NCBI GenBank assembly: GCA_016125285.1
Contig: WGMA01000051.1
Location: forward strand, 54,169-118,168
Source of the DNA: Phycisphaera sp.
Lineage (GTDB): Bacteria > Planctomycetota > Phycisphaerae > Phycisphaerales > Zrk34
Length of the DNA stretch: 64,000 nucleotides
Direction of reading: 5' to 3'
The notes below the pieces were generated by a model that was not told where the DNA came from, ran no database searches, and was given only the letters and a program-made list of their open reading frames with translations. Below are positions 27,201 through 39,200 of the stretch, piece by piece. A program made the position numbers and the translations under genes. Each line of letters opens with the position of its first letter. Positions within the stretch are counted from its first letter, which is position 1.

Positions 27201-30200
27201 TCCACATCGACGTCGCTGTCGTTGGCCAGCACGTCGATCGTCACGGCGACGCCCTGCTGCGTGTTCGCCTCGTCGTCGGCGGCGACCGGCGCGTCGTTGA
27301 CCGGCGTGACCGTCACGCTCACCGTGCCCGTGTCGGAGCGCATCTGCCCGTCATCAATGGTGTATGTGAACACGTCGACACCGTGGAAATCAGCGTCGGG
27401 CGTGTAGGTGATGGCGCCGTCGCCATTGATGACGATCGAGCCGTGTGACGGGTCGGTCGAGCCGGTAATCGACAGCGTCAGGCCGGTCGCGGCGAAGTCG
27501 TTGCCGAGCACATCGATGTCGAGCGGCGTGTCCTCGGCGGTGGTAACACTGTCGTCGTTGGCGACGGGTGGGCCATCGGGCGTGTCGAACGCAAAGCTGT
27601 CGAGCTTGACGCTGCTGTCGGCGCTACCGAATCCGACGAGGTCCACATAGAGGCTTGCGACGGTGTCGGCGGCGAGGCCGGAGACGTCGACGGTGACGGT
27701 CAGCGGCGTGGCGAATGCGATGGTGTCGCCGCTCGCGCCGGCGCCGGTGATGGTCACGACGTCTGCAAACGCGGCGCGGCCGTCGGCACGCACGTTGAGC
27801 AACGCATCGGTGGCCGTGAGGCCCGGCGCGGTCGACGTGAGCGGGTTGCCAGTGACCGGGTCGATCAGCGCCACTTCCAGCGCGTCGGGCGGCAACGCCC
27901 CGCCGCCGCCGAGCGAATCGACGGTCAGCGTAAAGGTCAGCGTCGTGGCGCCGGTGGGTAGGACGAACGTCTGCGAGAAGTCGCTGAACAGCAGGCCGCC
28001 CTCGGTCAACTCGCCGCGACTGAGGTTGATCACCGCGTTCCCGAATACGTCCCACCCGATGGCCGGGCTCTGTGGGTCACTGACGTCAAAGCCGCCGTTG
28101 ATCAGACCCGTAGGAGGATCGGCGAGGTCCTGCATTGCGGCGTCGGCAAGCATGGTGAACATGACACCGGCGCCGCTGAGTTGCGACGCGTCGCCGGTGA
28201 GATCGATGGCGTCGCGGTTCCCGCGCGCCAGCGCCGCGGCCCAGGCCTCGTCGAGGATCACGCCGTCGAGCGCCGTGGGCAGGCGTCGCGTGCCGGGACT
28301 CAGCAACGGGTTCATCAGGTCGTTAGGCAGCACGTCGGATCGCAGGTGGTCGCGGCTACGCGACAGCGGCACGGCGCCGTCGGGCGTATCGATGCTTGCC
28401 GAACCATCGGCGTTGACGTCAACGATCGCGGCAAACCCGGCAAACGCGGGGCTGAAGCCGATCAGGTGGCCCGTCTCGTGCAGCACCACGCTGAGCAAGT
28501 CGTAGCGGCCGGCGGCGGTCGAGTCGGCGGAGGCGACACTCTGACCGCCGTCCGTGCCAACGATGAAGCCATCGGCGTCGAGCGGTGTGTCATCGACGTA
28601 CCAGCCGCGCCCGTTGCCGTCGACGTCGACAACGATGCGACCACCGACCGGACGGCCCGCGGCGTCGTATCGCGTCACTGTCGCCAGCGCCAACTGCCCT
28701 GCCGGAAGGTCCGCCACGGCGAAGTCGATCTGCGGGACCGCCGCGCCGTCGAGCACCTGCCGCCACAACGACGCCGACACCGTAATCAGCGACGGCAGAG
28801 CCGCGGCGAGCGACGCGTCGGACGTGTCGCCAGTCGCCGCGGGGATGGCGACCGTTGATGTCGGGTCATCGACGCCGCCGCCGGTTGAGGCGTCGCCGGC
28901 AGACGTCGGCGTGAAGGGATCGAGCGGCGGCGCGGGGGCGATCGGCCCGGCGGTCTGTAGCGGTTGGCCCGCCGGAGCCATCGCCGGGTCGATCATCACG
29001 GTGTAGTTCGTACTGATGTCGGACACGCTGTTAGCGCCGTGCACGACAAGGTAGTACGTGCCGGCGGTGAGCCCGGCGAGGCTGACCTCCTCGACCGGCC
29101 GGGCCGTCTTTGACAACCGCAACACTGCGCCACTGGCGTCGGTCAACTCGATATCGAGGTTGCCCTCGATGGTGCTGAACGACACGGCCGCGACGTCGTC
29201 AGGGCCACCGGTGGCGACGAGCGTGAAGGCGAACACGTCGACGTCGCCCGGCGAGATGTTCAGCCCGGTCTGCTCGAAGAGCCCGTCAATGAAGGTCACC
29301 GGCGTGGCCGTCGCACGCGTGTCGTTCGACTCGTTGACATCCGCGGGAGGCAACACGGCGATCGGCACCAGCGCGGTGTTGTCGGTCTCGCCGGTCTCGG
29401 CCACGCCGTCGTCGATGTCCGCCACGAGGATCAGGTACCGCCGTCCCGCATCGAGCCCGCCCGGCAACGTTACGGCCCGCACGTCCGTCGAGGTCTGCCC
29501 GGCGCTGATCGACGACACGGCAAACGGCGAACCGATCAGCATGTCGCCCGCGTCGTACACCTCGTCGTCGGACAGCGCATACTGCGCGTTGAATCCGCCA
29601 CTCGCGGCGTCGCCGAGATTGACGATCTGTGCCGTCGCGTCAAGGGTTCCACCGGACATCACACGCTGATCATCGATGCGGACCGACTCGACGACCAGGT
29701 TCGGCCCGGCCGCATCGGGGGCGGTGAAATCGATCGCGTAATCGAACGTTCCCTCGGTCTGGTCGGGCGTCGAGACCACCAGCGTGTACAACCCCGCGGG
29801 CAACCCGTCGAGACTCAGCGTCTCGTTGTCCGTCATCGAAAGGCCCGTGGCGATCTCCTGGCCCTGGGGGTCGTAGAGGTACGCGTCGATGTCGCCCTGT
29901 GCGTGAGCGAAGAGGACATCGATACGGTCGCCGGGCTGGCCGGTGGCCCCCAAACGGAACAGGAAGCGATCGACATCGAATCGGTCGTGCAGATTCAGAT
30001 TCATGATCGACTCGGCGCCGCGCACGAGGTCGAGTTCGACAAAGCCGTCGCGTGCGTTGTCGATCTCCATGGCGTCCGGCGTGCGGGTTACGCGTACCGG
30101 CCGCTCCAGCACGTTGTCGTCCTCGTTGGACTCGGCGAAGGCGCCGGCGCTGTCGACGGTGACACGGAGCGTATAGTCCCCGACCGGCGTGCCGGCGGGG

Positions 30201-33200
30201 TCGACGGCGAGCACCATCTCGCGTAACTCGCCGACGGCGAGCGACGGGATAATCGCCGCGGCGCCGAGCGGCGTGGCGGCGCCCATGCCGTCGACCAGCT
30301 CAAGCTGCACCGCGACGTTGAACGCGGGCGTCGAGCCGAAGTTCGCCACGCGCAGCTGCACGTGATTGTCGAGCGTCGGCACGAGCGCGTCGGAGGCGAG
30401 GAACAGGTCCGTCGTGAGCTCGACGCCCGATCGGCTGGCCGCGTCGATGGTCAGGTTGTAGTGCACGGCCCGATCGTCGAGCGTGGTGAGTCGCAGGAAA
30501 TAGAGCCCGGCGGGCAGGTCGGCGAGGCTCAGCGTGTCGACGCCGGCGCCCGCGTCCTCGAAGAGACTCGTGTCGTAGCTGCTCCGCACGACCCGCTCGT
30601 TCTCGTCGAGCACGTCGATCACGACGTGGCCGAGGCCCTCGTCGGTGGAGACCGTGACCTGGTCCGCGGCGGTGCCGTCGGTCGCGAGATAGAAGCGGAA
30701 CACGTCGTCATCGCCGGGCGACGCGAGGTTGAGCCCCGTCTCACTGATCGTGTGATAGAGCCCGCCGAGTTCCGTGGGATTGCGGGCCGCGTCGTTGGGC
30801 TCGTAGCGATCGGGCGGCAGCTCGAGCGACACGGCCACGAGGTACTCGTTGTCGAATTCGCTGGACTCCTTCGTCCGGTTGCGCGGATCGACGACGAGAC
30901 CTAGGTACGCCGTGCCGAGGATCTCGCTCGGGTTGGCGACGAAGGCGGTGGCGGTGAAGCTCTCGCCGGGATTGAGCGCGGGGATCTGCAGCAGCGCAGG
31001 CGACACGAGGTTGGCGTCGTTGGCGTCGATGACGTCGTCGCGTGAGCGGACGAGCCGCGCGATGCCCGCCTTCGCGACCGACCCGCCGACATTCGTGACG
31101 GTGTACTCGATCGGGACGAGCTGCCCCACATAGATGCGGTCGCTGGTCAGGTGGATCTCGCCGACGAGGTTGGGCAGCGCGGACCCGGGTCCGGTGACGG
31201 TCAGGTCGTAGTCGACGGTCGCGGCGTCGAACGTGCCGAGGACACGCGCGAAGTAGCGGCCGGCCGGCAGATTCTCCAGCGAGATGCTGGCCATGCCGTT
31301 GTTGACTACCGCGTCTCCGTAGAACGTGAGCGCGTCGTCGTACAACGCCAGCTGCAAGTCCGCGTCGGTGTCCGCGGTGGTGAACGTCAGCGTGTCGGTC
31401 TGGCGAGCGCGGTCGAGCAGGTTGAAGCGGATCCAGTCCTCGTCGCCGGAATCTTCGAGCGTGTCGCTGACGGTCGCCGTGCCCTGCACGCCGCCGAGGT
31501 CGATCGCGCCGGCGGGCACGTCGTCGTCCGCGGCGCTGCCGGCGATCAGCAGCGACTCGAGCAGCGACGCGTTGAAGTCGATCAGCGGGTCGGGGTCGAT
31601 GAACTCGATCGGCGCCGTCCCGCCGGGCACGCCGAGTGACGACGACAGCATCATCGTCATCGGCGGCATCATCAGCCGCGCGACGTCACCGCCCACCTCG
31701 AACCACTTCCACGTCTTGGGGTCGATCACGTTGGGCGAGTCGAAGATCTTGTCCTCGATGAGCGTGCGGTTGGTGCCGGGGATGAGCCCGCCGAGCACGT
31801 CGTTGGTGACGGCGAAGGTGATGCTGGCGGGGAACATGACGGGCGGCTGCGGCGTGCCGTCCGTCGAGCCGGTGAGCGTGAATCCGATCGACGCGTTGAG
31901 CGCGGCGGTGAGGCTCGCGGCGCCGAACGCCACGTTGCCCTGCAGCTTCGCCGAGCCCTCGATCGAACCCGACAGCTTGGTGCTCAGCTTGCCGCCGAGC
32001 GTCGCCGACGCGCCCGTGCCGACCGGCCCGTAGCCGACCGTCACCGCCAGCGACGCCTTGATCGCCGCTTCCGCGATCAGTCGAGCGTCGACGGGGATCG
32101 GCCCGACACGTCCCGAGGCCAGCAGCTTCTGGAACGACGCGCTGACACTCGCGGCGAACGTCACCGTCGCGCTGATCCCGCCGCCGGGCATGAGCATCAG
32201 CTTGTCGTCGATGTTCAGCATCTTCAGGTCGCCGCTGATCGCGGGCTTGGAGAGCTTGAACGTGGGCTTGGACACGCGCGTGGGCTCGAGGCTGTGCACC
32301 GCGTTCTGCAGCGAGTCGATCTCGTTGTTGAGGCTGACGTTCTTGAAGAACTCCGAGAAGCTCTTCGGATCGAGCGGGATGTCGCTGCGGACCGCGTTGC
32401 CCGCCTCGTCGATGTCCGTGATGACGTTGAGCTTGGTGCCCTTCTTGTTGAGGTCTTCGATCTTCGTGAACGAGGAGCTGACCAACGCGTTGGCCATCAG
32501 GAGCTTGCTGATTTCCGGATCATCCAGCGCGCGCAGCGGGATCGCGCCGGTGAAGGGGAACGGCATGAGCTGGCCGAACACGAACGTGCGGAAGGTCGGG
32601 CCCATCGCCTGATTCGACGCCTTGCCCTCGAGCGAGTAGTCGAAGCTGGTCTGGACGCCGACCTTGATCTTCGTCTCCTCGCCGCCGCCGAACGGGAACT
32701 GGGCGGGCAGGACGATCGGGTCGAGATCGACGAGGAAGTCCTGGCGGTTGATGGTGTAGGTGCCGCGAGCGGTGTCGAACTTGATGTCGACGTTAAGGTC
32801 GCCGCTGCTCATCAGCCACGTCGGCACGGGGATCACGTTCAGCGTGTACTGCCGCGCCGGAACGATGACGTTGCCGTTGGCGTCGAGCCCCGTGACGGTC
32901 ATGACCGACTCGCCCATCGGCAGCATGCCCGGGTCGATCTTCTGGCGGAAAAACCCGCCGGCGTTCGGCCCGACAAACTCCACCGGATCGCCGTTGATCA
33001 GCACCCGCACCGACTTGACCTTGTCACGCACCTCCGGCTCATACTTGATCGTGAACAGGTCGTCGAAGTGGACGCCCTCGATGTACTGACCGAACACCTC
33101 GAGTTTCTTGTCGCCGTCGAACTGGGCCGTGACACCGACGGGCGGCACGACGAACACGGCCGTGTTGTTGTCCTCGCTGAACTCGGTGATCTCGCCGGTG

Positions 33201-36200
33201 TCGCTGTCGCCGCCGGTGTCGAGCTTGACGAGGTAGAAATCCTCGGTCGCGGGCAGCAGGTGGTTGAAGGTCAGCAGGTGCGCTCCGGGCTTGAGGTCCT
33301 CGGTGCGCGTGATGCGCTGGCTGGCGACGATCAGGTCCGAGTTGAGGCCCGTATCGACGATCTGGTCCGGCGAGCGGTAGATCGTGACGGTGAACGGATC
33401 GGAGGTCGGCCCGGTGATCACGTAGCGCACGGTCAGCCGCGAGTCCTGCCCGACACTGTTGGCCTCCTCGATGACCGCCTCGGTGGCGATAAGGTCCGGC
33501 TGGGCGTCCGGTCCGCGTGCGATGCCCGACGGCAGCCGCCCCGTCGCGATCTCCGTGAGGAACGGCGCGTTGGGATCGTTCAGCGTAAAGGCGAAGTCCT
33601 CAAACAGCCTGGCCTGGCGATCGGCCAGCGCGCCGGCGACGAGGTCCGGCCGGAACTGCTGGATGTACGCCGCGGGATCCGTGATGTTGCCGAGTTCGGC
33701 GATGATGTCTTCGAGCGGCCGCGACGGGTTCTCCAACTCCTTGGGGTTGTACTTCTGCAGCAGCTTGATCGCGGCCTGAATCTGGTAGATGTCGTACGCG
33801 CGGACAACGTTGTTGCCCTTGAACGACGCCATCAGATAGCGGCCGCTGGCGTCGAGCGAGATGTCGTCGGGGAACGACAGCGGGTACTGCCGCGTCGCAG
33901 CGACGAACTTCGGCTTGGGACCGAACGGATCGAGGATGACGCCGATGTTGCCGCCGCCGCCGAGGAACGGGTCGCGACTCGGGTCCCCAACGTGGAACGT
34001 GTTGTTGAACAGCACAAACGCCAGAGAACCGTCGTCCGTAAACGTGATCGACTCGGCGGAGTTGATGTCGAAGAGGTACGAGGGCTGCTGGACCTTGTCG
34101 CCGCGCTGGTTCGGGTTGAGGTCGAAGATGCTCGACAGAAACTGGAGGGCGATGCCGGGCTCTTCGCTGCGCAGGCGCGTCTGAAGCGTCTTCGTGGTGA
34201 GGTTGTTGGTGTTGATGAACGTCACGCCGGTCGCTTCGCTGCCGCGCACCGCCACGGCGATGTATGGCTGACCGGGCACGGGGCTGGTCGTCACACCGAA
34301 CGGCTTGGTGTTCACCTGCACCACGGCGTCGGTCTCGCGGGCCTTGTAGTCGTAGACGAACACGTAACCGGGCAGCCGCAGGTCGTCACGCCCGGCGAAG
34401 CTGGCGCGGCCGGGGCTCGCGACATAGAGCAGGTCGCCGTCCTGCGAGAAGCTCAGGCCGGTCAGACCGGTGACGTACGTGTCCCCGCTGATCACTGCCG
34501 GCGTGGCGTACCGGGTGAACGGGTCGGTCGGATCGGTGCCGAATTGCCATACGTTGCCCGAGTCGCGGTCTGTCGCGAAGCCAAACGCGCCACTGGGATG
34601 GATCGCGATGTAGAACGGATTGCCGCCCGGTGTGAGGATCCGCTGGATGCCCGGCGTGTCCGGATCGAGGTCGACCTCCTGCAGACTCACCGTGTCGATG
34701 ATCGAGATCGAGCCCTCCGACGTGTTGGTCACGTAGGCGAAGCGGCCGTTGGGACTCACGGCCACGTCGGTCGGCCCGCCGCCCACGGGGATGCGGCCGA
34801 TCAGCCCCGGCGCGCCGAACTGCGTGTCGATCACGCCCAGTGACCCATTGCCCGCGCCGTCGACGCCGGAGTTGACCACGTACGTGAAGAACGGCGACGA
34901 CAGCGTCACGTCGAGTACGTTGCCCTCGCGCACCGTCGGCACAAGCATCGGGTCCCGGCCCGCTTCCTGCACAAACTCCTCGACGGCGCGGTCGACACGC
35001 AGTGTGCTCGCGCCCAGCGCGACCGTCGGCGGCACAATCAGCTTGATCTCGCCCGGCGTGACCGAGTAGGGCATGACCGTGATGCCCACATCAGGGGGGA
35101 TATTCTCCGGCGCGAAGCCTGCCGGAACCCGGCTGCGTGGGTAGAAGGTCACCGTCGTGTCATAGCCGTTGATCGAATCGAATCGCTGTCCGGTCAGTGT
35201 CAGCACCGGCGCGTAGCCCGAGTCGGTCTGCTCGAACGCGAGCGACATCTGTGAAACGTTGGCCGCGTCGAGAACGAACGGCGGATCGTCGACGTCGCGG
35301 ATCACCGTCAGAACATCGCCGGCGTTGACGTTGATCTCCTGCGTTACGGACTCGGTCAGCCCCTGCGGGCTGAACTTCTGGAGCACGAGGCTCGCGGGCA
35401 CGTCGGAGAACACAGGCAGGTACACGTCGAACAGGAAGCCGGGCACGGTGTAGTAGCGGGCGCCGTTCTCGGGATCGACGACCACGGTGCCGGCGCGGTC
35501 CTTCATCGACGCCAGCGAGAACGAGAGCGTCAGGAGCGACGGCGTGGCCAGCACGAACAGGTCTGAGGTGTTGACGCCGGGGTACGGCGGCGACGTGGAG
35601 TGCGCCATGCCCGAGCCGTCGACCACCATGCGGTCGACGATCTCCCACGCGTCGACGAGCACGCCGTTCTCCAGCACCTTGCCCGGACGCATCAGGAAGA
35701 TCGGGTCGCCGGGGTTGGAGCCCATCGGCGCCGGGGCGCTGATCGCCGCGCCGAGGTCGGTCTCCTCACCGCTGAAGTCGACGTGCACCCCACCGCCGAA
35801 GCTGAACCCGTCGGGCAGAGCCATCGGCAGTTCGTTCTCCATCGCCGTGGTCACCTCAATCATCGTGCCGTCCGGCAGCGCCCCGGCGCCGACCGCAACG
35901 GTGTACCCGTCGGCGTTGGACGCCAGCGCGCCGTCCGCGGTGACCATTGTCGCGCCCATCGTCGGCGTCATCACCGTCAGCGGCGCCACGTAGCTGCGGC
36001 CCTGGTAGATCGTCGTGACAAGCGTCTGCCCCGTCGCCGCGGAGGTAAACAGGCCGTCGGCGTTGATCGACCCGACCAGCGCGTTACCCACGTAGTACGT
36101 CGCGCCGTCGGCCGACGACGATCGATCGAGCACCGTGAAGTCCGGCTGAAGCTCGCGCACGATGAACTGACGCGTGTCGCCGCCAGACGCCAGCGTGTAC

Positions 36201-39200
36201 GTCAGCGGGAAGTACTCCAGGTCACCCACGTCGGGCAGATCGCCGACGGTCACCGGCGTCGCGGCGAGTCGCCCCTGGCCCGTGATCGTGATCGTCGCCG
36301 TGCCGTCGCCCACGGCGAACAGCGTGCCCGCCTCGGAGACGACCACGACATCGGTGTCGGTCGACGCGAAGCTCACCAGCGACGGCGGAAGCTCCACGAG
36401 CGAGCCATCGTCGAGCTCGGCGAGGACGGTCAACTCGGCCGACCCGCCGGGGGCGATTACCAGGTCGCGCTGCGCCAGCCGCAGGTGTGCAAACGCCAGG
36501 GCTGACACGTCGATGGTCACCGTCGCCGGCGACGAGGCGAGTGCGCCGTCGTCGGCGCGGTAGGTGAACGTCGCCACGCCATCGAAGCCCGCGGCGGGCG
36601 TGAAGATCGCGGTGCGGCCCTTGTTGGCCAGCTGCACCGTGCCGTTGCTCACATCGTCGATCACGAACCCCAGCGCGTTGCCGTCGGCATCGGCGGCGAG
36701 ATCGGTCAGATCGAACGAGATCGGCACGCCCGAAAGCGTCTGCCCCATGTCGTCCGACGCGGTCGGTGCGCGGTTGGCGATGAACCCGAAGTTGCTCAGC
36801 AGGTACTGGCGGTCGTCGAGGTCCACGTCGCCGTCGCGGTCGGCGTCGGCGCTCAGGGCGTAACCGGCGTCGCCGCTCGACATGCCCAGCGCCGTCATGA
36901 ACGCCGCCTCGTCGGCGCCGTCGACATCGCCGTCGAGATCTACGTCGCCGGGCAGGTACAGCTCGATGTCAAAGTCGCCCGCGTCGGGCGGCGTATCGGC
37001 GTCGACCTGCACGACAAACGGCCCGGCGTGATCGAGCGTGAACAGCCCCACACCTCCGGTCGCCTCGGTGCGGCTGAGCGTCGGCGTCACGCCGTTGACC
37101 GTCGGCGCTGCCGCAACGAAGCCGCCCTGCCCAACGACCTGCACGCCGAGCGTGACCCGACCCATCGCCGAGGTCGCCAACTCGCCCGTGGTGAGCGTGA
37201 ATCCCGAGAGAGTCGTCTGCCCGGCGGTGGCCGCCTGTGTGTCGACGACACCGAGGAACTCACGCGTGCCGCCCAACAGCGTGTCGATCGTGTCGGCTGA
37301 GACGAACGCGCCGTCGGTGTCGTACGTGACGAGCGTGCTGGACGGCGCGTCGGGTCCGGCGACAACGGTCAGGTGCGCCGTGTCACCGTCGTAGCCGAAG
37401 AACGTACGCTGCCCGGCGGAGAGGTTGACAACGGAGGTGAGCCGGCCGGTGTCGTCATAGTCGTAGAGGATGCGCGAGCCGTCGGGCGCGGTGGCGACGG
37501 TGTAGCGGCCGTCACGATCCTGCTCGAAGCCGATGCGCGAACCATCGGGTCCGATCGCGCCGCTGTCGGACCAGATCACGCGCTCATCGCCGGGCGTGGT
37601 GATCTGACGCAGGCCGTCGGCGGTATCGTAGTCGTAGCGTGTGCCGTCGCCGGCGGTGAGCGTGTAGTCGAAGCCGGTGAATCGCCCGCTGGCCGGGTCG
37701 TACGGCAGGCCCGTGGCGAGCTGATAGTACTTGTCGCCCACACGCTGCAGCAGCGCGTAGGCGGAGTCGAGCTGATACGTCCCACCGGCGTCGGCGGTCC
37801 ACGCCGGACGGTAGACGGTCTGCCCGGCGACCTGCTCGGCGAGAGGCGTAAACGTGAAGCCGGCCCGCTGTCCGTCCGGCGTGTCGATATACAGGCGCGT
37901 GCCCTGCTCGAACGGGTTGTACAGCCCGTTCGCTTCGCGCCCGGTGGGCATGACGTCGGTGGCGACGTGCGGCTCGACGCCGGCGATCGTCCAGCCGAGG
38001 CCCGCGACGCCGCCCATCATCGCGTCGAGGCTCGAGTACATCCGCGTCAGGTCGATCGTCACGCCGCCGAGGTCGACGGACAGGTCGGTCGCCGTGTGAT
38101 CGAACGACGCGGATTTGACGGCGGTGTTGACCTCCACGAGCCGGGTCGTGGTCGTGGTGCGACCGGCGATGTCGCGCGCGGTGAGCGTCAGCTCATACGC
38201 GCCGTTCGGCAGCGCGGCGGGGTCGATGTTGGCCAGCACGCCGCCGACGACGTTGGCCGTGCCGTACGCCAGCTGCATCGTCTCACCGCCGCCGAACGGC
38301 GTCACCGTCAGCGTGTAGTCGTTGAGATTGCTGTCGCTGATCGTGCCGACGACGTCCACGGCGGCGTTGATCATCGCGCCGTCGTCGGGCATGGATAGCG
38401 TTACGACAGGCGCCGAAACGTCGGTCAGATCGCGGACGAGAATGTCCATCGACTTGACGGTGACGTTGCCGTCGATGTCGGTCGCGGTGGCCACGGCGGT
38501 GTGATGCCCCGGCGTGGAAGGCTTGAAGCTGGCGCGACCGAACGCGTCGAGCGTACGCGGTACGCCGTCGATCGTCAGCGTCACCGTGCCGATGTCCGCC
38601 ACGCCCGACGCAATCGGGTGAACGAGCACCGACCGCCCCACCGCGACCGGGAAGCTCGGCGTCAGCACAACCGTGAGGTCCGGCAAGATCGGCTCGTGCG
38701 ACACCACAAGAAGCAGCGTCCGGCTCGTAGTGAGGTTGCCATCGGTCACGTCGATGCGGATGTCATGGTCGCCGACCTGCGTGCCCAGCGGCGTGTAATC
38801 GAGCACGCCGGTGTCCGGATCGAGCGTCGCGCCGAACGGCAGGCCCGCGGCGGAGTAGGACAGCGTGTCGCCGAGATCGGGATCGGTCGCGTTGACGTCG
38901 AGCTGGAACGACTGGCCGACGAGCGCCACGTGCCCGCTGAGCCGTGTGAGCTCCGGCGGCCGGTTGGTGTTGAGCACCTGGATCTTCGCGGTGGTCTGCG
39001 CGGTCAGCCCCGACGGGTCGGCGACCTGGAACGTGACGGTGTGAAGACCGGCCTGGCTGTAGCCGGGCGTCCAGCGGAACGTCTGCGTCGACGGGTCGAA
39101 CTTCGCGCCCGTGGGCAGCTGGCCGACGACGCTATAGGCGATCTTGTCACCGTCGAGGTCGCCGCCGACGATCGTGAACGACATCGCCACGCCCTCGACG

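Noticed and set aside
36785..36955. Cellulosomal dockerin function
   Set aside because: The EF-hand pair is internal and no cohesin or scaffoldin gene is present; such pairs are common as structural modules in planctomycete giants.
37330..38115. RHS polymorphic toxin system
   Set aside because: Too few YD repeats, no toxin domain and no immunity gene next to it.
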